From NCBI RefSeq assembly GCF_008370045.1, contig NZ_VOBN01000003.1:1-64000 (forward strand): a stretch of 64,000 nucleotides of DNA, in the 5' to 3' direction. The notes beneath the pieces are model-generated. The model made no database searches. It was not told where the DNA came from and worked only from the letters and a program-made list of their open reading frames with translations. Positions within the stretch are counted from its first letter, which is position 1. Every line of letters starts with the position of its first letter. The position numbers were made by a program, and so were the translations under genes. This DNA comes from Pseudomonas sp. ANT_J12 (lineage in GTDB: Bacteria > Pseudomonadota > Gammaproteobacteria > Pseudomonadales > Pseudomonadaceae). This document shows, piece by piece, positions 37,131 to 45,391 of the stretch.

Positions 37131-37820
37131 CTACACCTCAATCAAATGCTTGAGCGGATGGTAGTCAGTTTTCAAGGTGGCGGCGACGTCGAGGATCGCC
37201 TTCTCGATGCCGTTCAGGTGCATGCAGGTCAGCTCGATCGCCGCGCTCTGGTTACCGGCCTCGATGTACTCGATCAAGCGCAAATGCTCGTCGTCGCGGC
37301 AGGCTTCGTGGCTGTCATCGTCCAGCGCGGCGGCGTACAGCGAGGCGCGGGAGATCAGTTTCTGGAACCAGTCCAGCAACACCGGATTATTCAGGCTGCG
37401 GGCGAGTTTGATGTGGAACTCGCCGAGCAGATGAATCAGCCGCTCATGGTCGCCGCTGCGGTGCGCTTCGTCTTCGAGCAGCAAATGATCGCGCAAATCC
37501 TGGGTCACCGCCGTGTCACGACGCCGGCACAATTCGCTGACGATACCGATCTCGATCAGGCGCCTCGTTTCGAACAGCGAACGAATCTCTTCGTCACTGG
37601 GCAATGACACCGACGCCCCTTTATTGGGCTCGGTCGTCACCAGTCCATCCGCTTCCAATTGCTTGAGCGCGGCACGAACCGACGTTCGGCTGACATTAAA
37701 CAGCTCGGCCAACGACGCCTCGCCCAGCTTCATCCCCGGACGCAACGAGCGCTTGCTGATCGCCTGGTAAACCCCTTGGTAGACGCGGTCGACCGTGGTC
37801 TCCAGTTTTTTCTCCGCCAT
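37131..37820 (-). CDS. GntR/FCD-family regulator of the potABCD-like operon
   Basis: The 229-residue protein has a GntR winged HTH (about 10-75; LGEASLAELFNVSRTSVRAALKQLE is split here as helix and recognition helix) and an FCD all-helical ligand domain with conserved metal-site histidines and Asp/Glu (EFHIKLARSLNNPVL, MHLNGIEKAIL). AAGGAG lies 7 bases ahead of ATG 37820. It is divergent from the transporter operon, and the 140-bp gap contains an ATTG-N4-CAAT palindrome typical of this subfamily. It is therefore the likely repressor of that operon and of itself. Confidence 0.9.
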   Translation of the reverse strand: MAEKKLETTVDRVYQGVYQAISKRSLRPGMKLGEASLAELFNVSRTSVRAALKQLEADGLVTTEPNKGASVSLPSDEEIRSLFETRRLIEIGIVSELCRRRDTAVTQDLRDHLLLEDEAHRSGDHERLIHLLGEFHIKLARSLNNPVLLDWFQKLISRASLYAAALDDDSHEACRDDEHLRLIEYIEAGNQSAAIELTCMHLNGIEKAILDVAATLKTDYHPLKHLIEV

Positions 37821-37915
37821 TCCCACACTCCTTTGGCCCTGCGTAATCGACCCCTGGCGCTGATCAGCCTTTGAAAAAGGGGGTTGCACGGGCAGATTAA
37901 TCCGGTTATTTCTAG

Positions 37916-37956
37916 ATTGCATCCAAACATTGCATACAATAATTAGAGGATTGCAC
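37916..37956. promoter_or_regulatory. Probable GntR operator and repeats ahead of the pot-like operon
   Basis: ATTGCATACAAT at 37929-37940 is an ATTG-N4-CAAT palindrome of the FCD type. Related half sites ATTGCAT (37916-37922) and ATTGCAC (37950-37956) flank it. The cluster ends 4 bases ahead of the potA-like ATG, so repressor binding would block translation start or the promoter. Confidence 0.6.
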
Positions 37957-37960
37957 CATT

Positions 37961-39046
37961 ATGGGTCAACCGATAGCCATTGCAGTGCGCAACGTGTCCA
38001 AGCGGTACTCCGACGATCCGGGCCTGGCGCCAGCCCTCGATAACGTGTCCGTGGACATCGCCGACAACGAATTCTTCACCCTGCTCGGCCCTTCCGGCTG
38101 CGGCAAAACCACCTTGCTGCGCACCATCGCCGGTTTCGAGCACGTCAGCGACGGCGAGATCCGCCTGGCGGGCGAACCGGTCAATGACTTGCCGCCGTTC
38201 AAGCGCCGGGTCAACACGGTGTTCCAGAGCTACGCGCTGTTTCCGCACATGAGTGTCGCGCAGAATATCGCCTTCGGCCTTGAGATGCAGGGTCTTGATC
38301 GCAAGTCGATCCCGAAACGGGTCGATGAAATGCTCGCGCTGGTGCAAATGCAACACCTGGCCAAGCGTAAACCGGCGGAGTTGTCCGGTGGTCAACAGCA
38401 GCGGGTCGCTCTGGCTCGGGCCTTGGCGCCGAAACCCAAGGTGCTGCTGCTCGACGAACCCCTGTCGGCCCTGGACCTGAAGTTGCGCAAGGAAATGCAG
38501 GTCGAACTCAAGCGCGTGCAGAAAGAAGCCGGGATCACGTTCATTTTCGTCACCCACGATCAGGAAGAAGCCCTGACCTTGTCCGATCGCATCGCCGTGA
38601 TGTCTGCCGGCAAGATCCTGCAGATCGGCACGCCGAACGATATCTACGAACGCCCCAAGCATCAGTTCGTCGCCCAGTTCATCGGCGACATCAACTTCCT
38701 CCCCGGCCACCTCAAGCGTGGCCAGCAGAATGAAAAACTCTTCGTGCCCAGCGGCATGCCAGTGGAGATCCCCTGCCCGGCCCAGGGTTTCGACGGCGCC
38801 GCCGTGCAACTGGCGTTCCGTCCGGAGCGTTCGCAACTGGTCGATCCTTCGCAACCGCATCATCTGCGCGGCGTGATTGAAGCCGTCCTGTACGTCGGCA
38901 CCGCCACGCTCTACCAGTGCCGCTTGAACAACGACATCAAGGTCATGCTGCGCGAGAACAACGAAGGCCTGAACCGTGGCCGGGTGGTCGGGGATCGCGT
39001 CGCGGTCAATCTGCCGCCCCACGCCTGCCTGTTGATGGAGGCCTGA
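37961..39046 (+). CDS. PotA-like ABC transporter ATP-binding protein
   Basis: The 361-residue ATPase has Walker [10 protein letters not shown] (43-51), Q-loop region [11 protein letters not shown], signature LSGGQQQR, Walker [13 protein letters not shown] and a C-terminal TOBE domain (from about 285). It belongs to the spermidine/putrescine or 2-aminoethylphosphonate-type importer class, which takes up small cationic or N-containing compounds. The gene leads a six-gene set whose downstream enzymes suggest the substrate is a cyclic amide or amidine. It is preceded by the GntR operator. AGAGG lies before the ATG. Confidence 0.93.
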   Translation: MGQPIAIAVRNVSKRYSDDPGLAPALDNVSVDIADNEFFTLLGPSGCGKTTLLRTIAGFEHVSDGEIRLAGEPVNDLPPFKRRVNTVFQSYALFPHMSVAQNIAFGLEMQGLDRKSIPKRVDEMLALVQMQHLAKRKPAELSGGQQQRVALARALAPKPKVLLLDEPLSALDLKLRKEMQVELKRVQKEAGITFIFVTHDQEEALTLSDRIAVMSAGKILQIGTPNDIYERPKHQFVAQFIGDINFLPGHLKRGQQNEKLFVPSGMPVEIPCPAQGFDGAAVQLAFRPERSQLVDPSQPHHLRGVIEAVLYVGTATLYQCRLNNDIKVMLRENNEGLNRGRVVGDRVAVNLPPHACLLMEA

Positions 39047-39047
39047 G

Positions 39048-39965
39048 ATGAGCGTCAGCAGCACTTCTCCCGCCCTCAACCGCGCGCTGTTGCTCAGCCC
39101 GGTGGTTCTGACGTTATTGGCCCTGATCGCGATTCCCTTAGGGATCATGGGCTACATCAGCCTGTTGCCGCGCAACCTGTATGGCGGCGTCGACTGGCAG
39201 GCCGACTGGCAATTGCAAAGCTACATCCAGCTGTTTTTCCAGGAAGGTTTCGACGGCGAACTGGAGCTGAACTGGGTCTACGCCCAGGCGCTGTTGCGCT
39301 CGGTGTTCCAGGCCGGTGGCACCACGGGGTTGTGTTTCCTGTTCGGCTTACCGGTGGCGTTGTGGATGTCGAGCCTGAGCCCGCGCAGACGCAACCTCAT
39401 GGTGTTGCTGATCACCATTCCGTTCTGGACCAACCTGCTGATCCGCAACTACGCCTGGCTGATCATCCTGCGCGAACAGGGCTGGGTCGCCCAGAGCCTC
39501 AACGCGCTATTCCCGAGCGCCGGTGGCATCACCCTGCTGTACAACGACTTCGCGGTCAGCGTCGGGCTGGTCTACAGCTTCCTGCCGTTCATGATTCTGC
39601 CGATCTACTCAACCCTGGAAAAACTCGACTGGCGCCTGGTGGAAGCCGCCTACGACCTGGGCGCCAACCGCTGGCATGCGTTGCGCCGGATCATCCTGCC
39701 GCTGTCGATGCCCGGGGTGATTGCCGGGGCGTTGCTGGTGTTTGTGCCGAGCCTCGGCGCGTTCATCACCCCGGCGATTCTCGGCGGCGGCAAGACGCTG
39801 ATGATCGGCAACCTGATCCAGCAGCAATTCGGCACCGCGCGCAACTGGCCCCTGGGCAGCTCGCTGTCGTTCCTGTTGCTGGGGATTTTGCTGTTGTCGC
39901 TGGTGCTCTACGCCCTCTATAGCCGCAATGCCGCGAAAACCCTTCGTCGGGGAGCCACCGCATGA
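39048..39965 (+). CDS. PotB-like ABC permease
   Basis: The 305-residue inner-membrane protein has about six hydrophobic helices and the permease EAA loop (EAAYDLGANRWHALRRIILPLS, near 200-222). It is the first of two permeases of the polyamine-type importer. GGAGG lies 7 bases ahead of the ATG at 39048. Its 3' end overlaps the next permease by 4 bp. The substrate is not shown. Confidence 0.92.
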   Translation: MSVSSTSPALNRALLLSPVVLTLLALIAIPLGIMGYISLLPRNLYGGVDWQADWQLQSYIQLFFQEGFDGELELNWVYAQALLRSVFQAGGTTGLCFLFGLPVALWMSSLSPRRRNLMVLLITIPFWTNLLIRNYAWLIILREQGWVAQSLNALFPSAGGITLLYNDFAVSVGLVYSFLPFMILPIYSTLEKLDWRLVEAAYDLGANRWHALRRIILPLSMPGVIAGALLVFVPSLGAFITPAILGGGKTLMIGNLIQQQFGTARNWPLGSSLSFLLLGILLLSLVLYALYSRNAAKTLRRGATA

Positions 39966-40750
39966 TTGCCCTGCACCTGAAAAAACTGCCCATGACCCGG
40001 GAAATCAGCCTGCTGATCCTGGCCTACCTGTACGTGCCGATCTTTGTGCTGATCGCCTACAGCTTCAACGCCAACCGCTCGGCAACGGTGTGGACCGAGT
40101 TCTCCTTCGCCTGGTACGGGCGGATCCTGGCCAACCCGTCGATCCAGACGGCGGCGCTGAACTCGATCATCGTCGCCAGCATCGCCACGGTGTGCGCCAC
40201 GGCCATTGCCTTGCTCGCGGCGCTGGCGACCTACCGGCCTTTCTATGGCCAGAAAATGGTCGAGGGCGGGATCAACCTGCCGTTGATCCTGCCGGAGATC
40301 GTCACCGCCGTGGCCACGTTGCTGCTGTTCATGGCGCTGGGGATCAAGCTCGGGTTGCTGACCGTGATCGTTGCGCACATCGGCTTCTGCATTCCCTTCG
40401 CTTATCTGCCGATCCGCGCGCGGCTCAACGATCTGGACAAGAGTCTGCTGGAAGCGGCGAACGATCTGTACGCCAACCCGTGGCAGGTGTTTCGCCGGGT
40501 GACGTTGCCGCTGCTGTGGCCGGCGGTGTTGTCCGGTTCGGTGCTGGCGTTCGTGGTCAGCCTCGACGATTTCATCATGACCTTCTTCGTCGCCGGCCCC
40601 GGTTCCACGACCTTGCCGGTGTACATCTTCTCGGCGATCAAGGCCGGCGTAACGCCGGAGATCAACGCGATCTCGACCCTGATGCTGGTGATTTCCATCG
40701 TGCTGGTGGTGCTGGCCTTCTGGCTGGGGCAGCGCGGCAAAAACCAATAA
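39962..40750 (+). CDS. PotC-like ABC permease
   Basis: The 262-residue permease has about six membrane helices and an EAA loop (LEAANDLYANPWQVFRRVTLP). Start and stop codons overlap those of the preceding permease (ATGA at 39962). With that gene it should form the inner-membrane channel of the PotABCD-like transporter. Confidence 0.92.
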   Translation: MIALHLKKLPMTREISLLILAYLYVPIFVLIAYSFNANRSATVWTEFSFAWYGRILANPSIQTAALNSIIVASIATVCATAIALLAALATYRPFYGQKMVEGGINLPLILPEIVTAVATLLLFMALGIKLGLLTVIVAHIGFCIPFAYLPIRARLNDLDKSLLEAANDLYANPWQVFRRVTLPLLWPAVLSGSVLAFVVSLDDFIMTFFVAGPGSTTLPVYIFSAIKAGVTPEINAISTLMLVISIVLVVLAFWLGQRGKNQ

Positions 40751-40768
40751 AAATCTGGAGCTTTTCTG

Positions 40769-41821
40769 ATGAAAGTGAAAACCCTGCGTTTGGCTGTTTC
40801 TGGTCTGGCCCTGAGTTGCTTCGCAGCCTTTAGCGTCCAGGCTGCCGAACCCAAAGAACTGTTCTTCTACAACTGGACCGACTATTACCCGGTGGACCTG
40901 CTGGCCAAATTCGAAAAGGAAACCGGGATCAAAGTCACCATGGACGGCTACGACAGCAACGAAACCCTGCTCGCCAAGTTGCAAGCCGGCGGCGCGGCGT
41001 ATGACGTGATTGTGCCGTCGCAATCGATCATGCAAACCCTGATCAAGCAGGACCTGTTGCTGGAAATTGACACACCGACCCTGGCCAACTTCCAGTACGT
41101 CAAAGGTCCGTTCCGTGATCCGAGTTTCGATCCGGGACGCAAATTTTCCGCACCGTACCTGTGGGGCACCACCGGGTTTTCCTATGACAGTGCCCGCGTG
41201 CCTGGCGGTAAGCTCGACGACTCGTGGAAAGAGTTCTTCGAGCCGCGCAAGGAACTGCAAGGTCAACTCGCCGCCCTCGACACCTCCAGCAGCGTGATCA
41301 ATGCCGCCAGCCATTACCTGAACGTCGACGAGTGCACGGAAAATCCCCAGGACGCCAAGCGCATCCTGGAGCTGCTGCAAAAGCAGAAACCGTTCTTAAA
41401 GATGTACAGCTCGGACAACACCGTGGACCGCATGGCCTCCGGTGAAGTGATCATGATGCAGAACTGGAACGGCTCCACCGCCCGCGCGACGTTGCAGAAG
41501 AGCAGCATCAAGTACGTGTATCCCCGCGAAGGCCTGGCGATGTTCCAGGACAACTTCGCTGTACCGAAAAGTGCGCCGCACCCCGGCAACGCGAAGATGT
41601 TCATCGACTGGATGATGAAACCGGAAAACGCCGCCGCCGTGTCGAACGCCATCGCCTACGCCAACGGCATCCAGAGCGACCAGTTGCTCGACGCCAAATG
41701 GAAAGTCATGGACGCCATCAACATGCCCGACGAATACGCCTCGCGCCTGCGGCCGGAAAAGGAATGCAGCAACAAGGCGCGGGAGCTGCAGGATCGGATT
41801 TGGTCGAAGCTCAAGGGTTGA
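40769..41821 (+). CDS. PotD-like periplasmic binding protein
   Basis: The 350-residue protein has a signal peptide (residues 1-25, cleavage after VQA) and a spermidine/putrescine-binding fold, seen from ELFFYNWTDYYPVDLLAKFE and the DVIVPSQSIMQTL loop. Its ligand is unknown; the ring-opening enzymes downstream argue against plain polyamines. TGGAG precedes the ATG at 40769. It is followed 95 bp later by the deaminase gene, across a degraded REP half. Confidence 0.9.
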   Translation: MKVKTLRLAVSGLALSCFAAFSVQAAEPKELFFYNWTDYYPVDLLAKFEKETGIKVTMDGYDSNETLLAKLQAGGAAYDVIVPSQSIMQTLIKQDLLLEIDTPTLANFQYVKGPFRDPSFDPGRKFSAPYLWGTTGFSYDSARVPGGKLDDSWKEFFEPRKELQGQLAALDTSSSVINAASHYLNVDECTENPQDAKRILELLQKQKPFLKMYSSDNTVDRMASGEVIMMQNWNGSTARATLQKSSIKYVYPREGLAMFQDNFAVPKSAPHPGNAKMFIDWMMKPENAAAVSNAIAYANGIQSDQLLDAKWKVMDAINMPDEYASRLRPEKECSNKARELQDRIWSKLKG

Positions 41822-41847
41822 TTGTCTCGTTTCAGACCGAGGCGCGG

Positions 41848-41873
41848 CCATCGCGAGCACGCTTTGCTCCTAC
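41848..41873. repeat. Degraded REP family A half-element
   Basis: CCATCGCGAGCACGCTTTGC then TCCTAC matches a right arm of family A with changes; no left arm is seen. Confidence 0.5.
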
Positions 41874-41916
41874 GGCGATGGCGCCCGCCCAAACACCAAC
41901 GATTACGAGGTAAACA

Positions 41917-43104
41917 ATGACCTGGCTAAGAAACGTGCGCCCCTACGGCGCAACCGCTGAAGACCTGCAAATCGAAAACGGCCTGTTCAAGGCCCGCCGC
42001 CCCGCGTCCAACACCCCATTGGCCGCCACCGACATCGACGGCCAACACCAACTCCTTACCCCAGCCCTGGTGGAAAGCCACGTCCACCTCGACAAAACCC
42101 TCTGGGGCCAACCCTGGCGCCCGAACAGCGCCGGGCCGACGCTCAAGGACTACATCGCCAACGAGCGTGCCGTGCTGCGGGACGTCGAAACACCGATTGC
42201 CCAACGTGCCGGTGCGCTGCTGGAAAACTGCATCGCCCGGGGCTCGCTGACGATGCGCTGCCACGTCGACATCGACCCGGAATTCGGTCTGCGGCATGTC
42301 ACGGCCATGCAACAGCTGCGCGAACGCTACCGCGACCTGATTGACCTGCAACTGGTGGTGTTCCCGCAAACCGGCCTGATCAGCCGCCCCGGCACCGCCG
42401 AACTGATGCGCGAGGCCATGGTCCTGGGCGTGGAGAACGTCGGCGGGCTCGACCCCTGTGGCATCGACAACGACCCCATCGCTCAACTCGACTTCGTGTT
42501 CATGCTGGCCAGTGAATTCGGGCGCGGCGTGGACATTCACCTGCATGACAAGGGTGAACTGGGGCTGTGGCAGATCAAGTTGATCGCCGATTACACCGAG
42601 CGTTTTGGGCTCGAGGGTCGGGTGATGATCAGCCACGCGTACTGCCTGGGGATGTTGCCGTGGAGTCAGGTCAAACCGCTGGCGCAGCGGCTGGCGGCGT
42701 TGCGAATTTCGCTGATGAGTTCGGCCCCGGCGGATTGCGCGGTACCGCCGTACCTCGCCTTGCGCGAGGCCGGGGTGAACGTGTGCCTGGGTTCGGACGG
42801 CATTCGCGATGCCTGGTCGCCCATGGGCAATGGCGACATGCTGGAACGGGCGATGTTGCTTGCGTTTCGCTTTGATTTGAACAAGGACGAGGAACTGGCG
42901 GCGGCGTTTAACGCGGCGACGGTGAATGGCGCTCGGGCGTTGGGCCTTGAAGGTTATGGGTTGGAGATCGGCAGCCCGGCGGATTTTTTACTGATGCCGG
43001 TGCAGACCTTGGGTGAAGCGGTGGTGTCGCGGCCGCTGCGCCAGGTTTATCGCGGCGGGCGGTTGATCGCGGCCGAGGGTCGCTTGTTGGAAAGTCGCCT
43101 GTGA
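41917..43104 (+). CDS. Cytosine deaminase-like amidohydrolase (CodA group)
   Basis: The 395-residue metal-dependent hydrolase has HxH in LVESHVHLDKTLWG, the HxH-like DIHLHDKGELG, ISHAYCLG, and the catalytic aspartate in LGSDGIRDAW. This pattern is that of CodA and related cyclic amidine/urea deaminases. Ring compounds such as pyrimidine, triazine or creatinine-like molecules could be substrates; nothing in the sequence decides. ACGAGG lies ahead of ATG 41917. The next amidohydrolase overlaps by 4 bp, so the two probably act in sequence. Confidence 0.88.
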   Translation: MTWLRNVRPYGATAEDLQIENGLFKARRPASNTPLAATDIDGQHQLLTPALVESHVHLDKTLWGQPWRPNSAGPTLKDYIANERAVLRDVETPIAQRAGALLENCIARGSLTMRCHVDIDPEFGLRHVTAMQQLRERYRDLIDLQLVVFPQTGLISRPGTAELMREAMVLGVENVGGLDPCGIDNDPIAQLDFVFMLASEFGRGVDIHLHDKGELGLWQIKLIADYTERFGLEGRVMISHAYCLGMLPWSQVKPLAQRLAALRISLMSSAPADCAVPPYLALREAGVNVCLGSDGIRDAWSPMGNGDMLERAMLLAFRFDLNKDEELAAAFNAATVNGARALGLEGYGLEIGSPADFLLMPVQTLGEAVVSRPLRQVYRGGRLIAAEGRLLESRL

Positions 43105-44579
43105 TCGGTTTGAAAGCCAGTTGCGTGGTCGGGTTCGATGGCAAGCAGCATGTGCTGTGGCGCGACGGTGAAGTGGTATTCGACGGTTCGCGCATTGTGT
43201 TTGTCGGGCGCGGGTATCCGGGGCCGGTGGAGCAGTGGGTCGATTACGGCAATGCGTTGATCGGTCCCGGTTTTATCGATCTGGATGCCCTAGGCGACCT
43301 CGATTCCACGGTGCTGACCCTCGATAACGGCGATGAGCGAGCCATGGGGCGGATGTGGTCCGAGGACTATTTGAAGGCGGGTCCGCGGGAGAGCTATACG
43401 CCGGATGAAGAGGTGTTCAAGTATCGCTATGCCTTCACCCAGTTGATCCGCAACGGCATTACTACCGCGATGCCGATCACTTCGATGTACTACCGCGAGT
43501 GGGCTGAAACCTACGACGAGTTCGCGGCGGTGGCCGGCGTGGCTGGCGAGTTGGGGCTGCGGACTTATCTTGGGCCGTGCTACATGAGTGGCATGAGTTA
43601 CTGGCGGGCTGACGGATCGTTGGGTCACCACTGGGATGAAACTCGGGGCATGGCCGGGCTGGAGGCGGCTGTCCGGTTTTTTAATGATTTCGATGGCGCG
43701 CATGACGGATTGATTCGTGGCGCCCTGCTCCCCGACCGGATCCAGACCTGCACCCCGGCGCTGCTGCAACGCACGGCGGCGTTGAGCCGGGAATTGAACG
43801 CGCCGATGCGGTTGCATTGCTGCCAGGGGCTTGGCGAAGTGGCGATGGTCGAGCAACTGCGTGGGGTTTCGCCGTTGGCGTGGCTGGAGCAACTTGACCT
43901 GCTGACCCCGCGCAGTCTGCTGCCCCATGGCATCTACGCCAGCGACGACGATTCGCAACGGCTGGTTGATGGCGGAACCAGCCTGGTGCATTGCCCCGTG
44001 GTGTTTGCCCGGGATGGTGAAGCGTTGAACTCGTTCGGTCGCTACCGGGCCAAGGGCATCAACTTCGCCCTGGGCACCGACACCTGGCCGGCGGACTTGC
44101 TGGAGAACATGCGCCAGGGCTTGAACATCGCCCGGTTGATGGAGGGCGGCAACACGTTAACCAGCACGCTGGATATGTACAACGCCGCCACCCTCGGCGG
44201 CGCCAAGGCCTTGGGCCGCGATGACCTCGGGCGCCTGGCACCGGGGGCCAAGGCCGATATCACCGTGTTCAGCCTGCGCGGCCAGCATCTGGGGCCGCTG
44301 TTCGATCCCCTGAAAAACCTGGTACTGGCCGGGCGCGGCGACGATTGCATCGCCAGTTACATCGACGGCCGCTGCGTGATGCAGGACGGCCAGGTGCAGG
44401 GTGTCGATTACCCCGCACTGCAACGCCAGGCCCAACGCCAATTCGAAAAACTGATGCGCAGCCACAGCGACCGGGCCTTTGGCCAACCGGACTGGCGAGG
44501 CCTGTTCAAACCGGCCATTCCGTTCGCCGATGACTACAGCGCACACGCGCCGCTGAGCGCGATGGATCCCCTTCTTTAG
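43101..44579 (+). CDS. AtzA/TrzN-like amidohydrolase lacking the HxH metal motif
   Basis: This 492-residue protein has the amidohydrolase barrel and keeps H of MRLHCCQGLGE, H of LLPHGIYASDDD, HCP and the Asp of LGTDTWPAD, but the strand-1 motif normally PGFIDxHxH reads PGFIDLDALGDLD. Two metal ligands are thus replaced. It may bind metal differently, act as a partner of the preceding deaminase, or belong to a divergent subgroup. A GTG at 43101 overlaps the stop of the deaminase gene (GTGA). The 492-residue length is typical for the chlorohydrolase group. Confidence 0.8.
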   Translation: MIGLKASCVVGFDGKQHVLWRDGEVVFDGSRIVFVGRGYPGPVEQWVDYGNALIGPGFIDLDALGDLDSTVLTLDNGDERAMGRMWSEDYLKAGPRESYTPDEEVFKYRYAFTQLIRNGITTAMPITSMYYREWAETYDEFAAVAGVAGELGLRTYLGPCYMSGMSYWRADGSLGHHWDETRGMAGLEAAVRFFNDFDGAHDGLIRGALLPDRIQTCTPALLQRTAALSRELNAPMRLHCCQGLGEVAMVEQLRGVSPLAWLEQLDLLTPRSLLPHGIYASDDDSQRLVDGGTSLVHCPVVFARDGEALNSFGRYRAKGINFALGTDTWPADLLENMRQGLNIARLMEGGNTLTSTLDMYNAATLGGAKALGRDDLGRLAPGAKADITVFSLRGQHLGPLFDPLKNLVLAGRGDDCIASYIDGRCVMQDGQVQGVDYPALQRQAQRQFEKLMRSHSDRAFGQPDWRGLFKPAIPFADDYSAHAPLSAMDPLL

Positions 44580-44590
44580 AGATTTCTGCC

Positions 44591-45253
44591 ATGCAAAGCT
44601 TCGATTTCAGCCAACTGAGCCCCCGGGACAAATACAAGATCCTGATCGGCAGCGTGGTGCCCCGGCCGATTGCCCTGGTCACCACCATCGACGGCGAAGG
44701 CCGGATCAATGCCGCGCCCTTCAGCTTCTTCAATGCCCTGTCGGCCGACCCGCCGATCCTCGCCCTGGGCGTGGAGAACTACGGCGATCAGAGCCCCAAA
44801 GACACCACGCGCAATATCCAGCTCAATCAGGAATTCACCGTCAACATCGTCAACGATGCGCTGGTGGAAGCCATGAACATCTGCGCCGTGCCCTTCGCCC
44901 CCGGCTTCGACGAACTCACCGCCGCCGGCCTCACCGCCATCCCCGGCACCACCGTCAAATGCCCCCGGATCGGCGAAGCGCCGGTGGCGCTGGAGTGTCG
45001 GCGCATGATGGCGCTGTCCATCGGGCAATCCCGGGAGATTATCTTTGGCGAGGTGCTGATGGCCCACGTCAGGGATGAACTGATCGACCCGAAAACCCTG
45101 TACATCGATCAACTGGGGCTGGACGCGATCGGGCGCATGGGCGGGCATGGCTATGCGCGCACGCGGGATTATTTCGATTTGCCGACCCGGTCGTTGCAGG
45201 CGTGGACGGAGGCGCCGGGGGGTGGGGAGCGGTTTTGGCCTGTTGGTAAATAA
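44591..45253 (+). CDS. Flavin reductase-like FMN-binding protein
   Basis: The 220-residue protein has the split-barrel flavin reductase fold (DIM6/NTAB-type): SPRDKYKILIGSVVPRPIALVTT, AAPFSFFNALSADPPILALG and KDTTRNIQLNQEFTVNIV are characteristic. It might reduce FMN for an unlinked oxygenase or act itself on an intermediate of the operon. It starts 11 bp after the amidohydrolase gene and is the last of the set. No membrane segment is seen. Confidence 0.85.
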   Translation: MQSFDFSQLSPRDKYKILIGSVVPRPIALVTTIDGEGRINAAPFSFFNALSADPPILALGVENYGDQSPKDTTRNIQLNQEFTVNIVNDALVEAMNICAVPFAPGFDELTAAGLTAIPGTTVKCPRIGEAPVALECRRMMALSIGQSREIIFGEVLMAHVRDELIDPKTLYIDQLGLDAIGRMGGHGYARTRDYFDLPTRSLQAWTEAPGGGERFWPVGK

Positions 45254-45275
45254 TCGTCCCCACACGGCCCGCGAT

Positions 45276-45380
45276 GATCGTTCTTACGCTCCGCGTGGGA
45301 ATGCCTCAAGGGACGCTCCGCGTTCCATTGGGACGTGGAGCGTCCCGGGCTGCATTCCCACGCAGAGCCTGGGAACGATC
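45276..45380. repeat. REP family B element
   Basis: GATCGTTCTTACGCTCCGCG and GCAGAGCCTGGGAACGATC arms with inner GGGACGCTCCGCGTTCC. It lies between the convergent flavin reductase and dnaE2 genes. Confidence 0.9.
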
Positions 45381-45391
45381 GGCGTCCCGGA

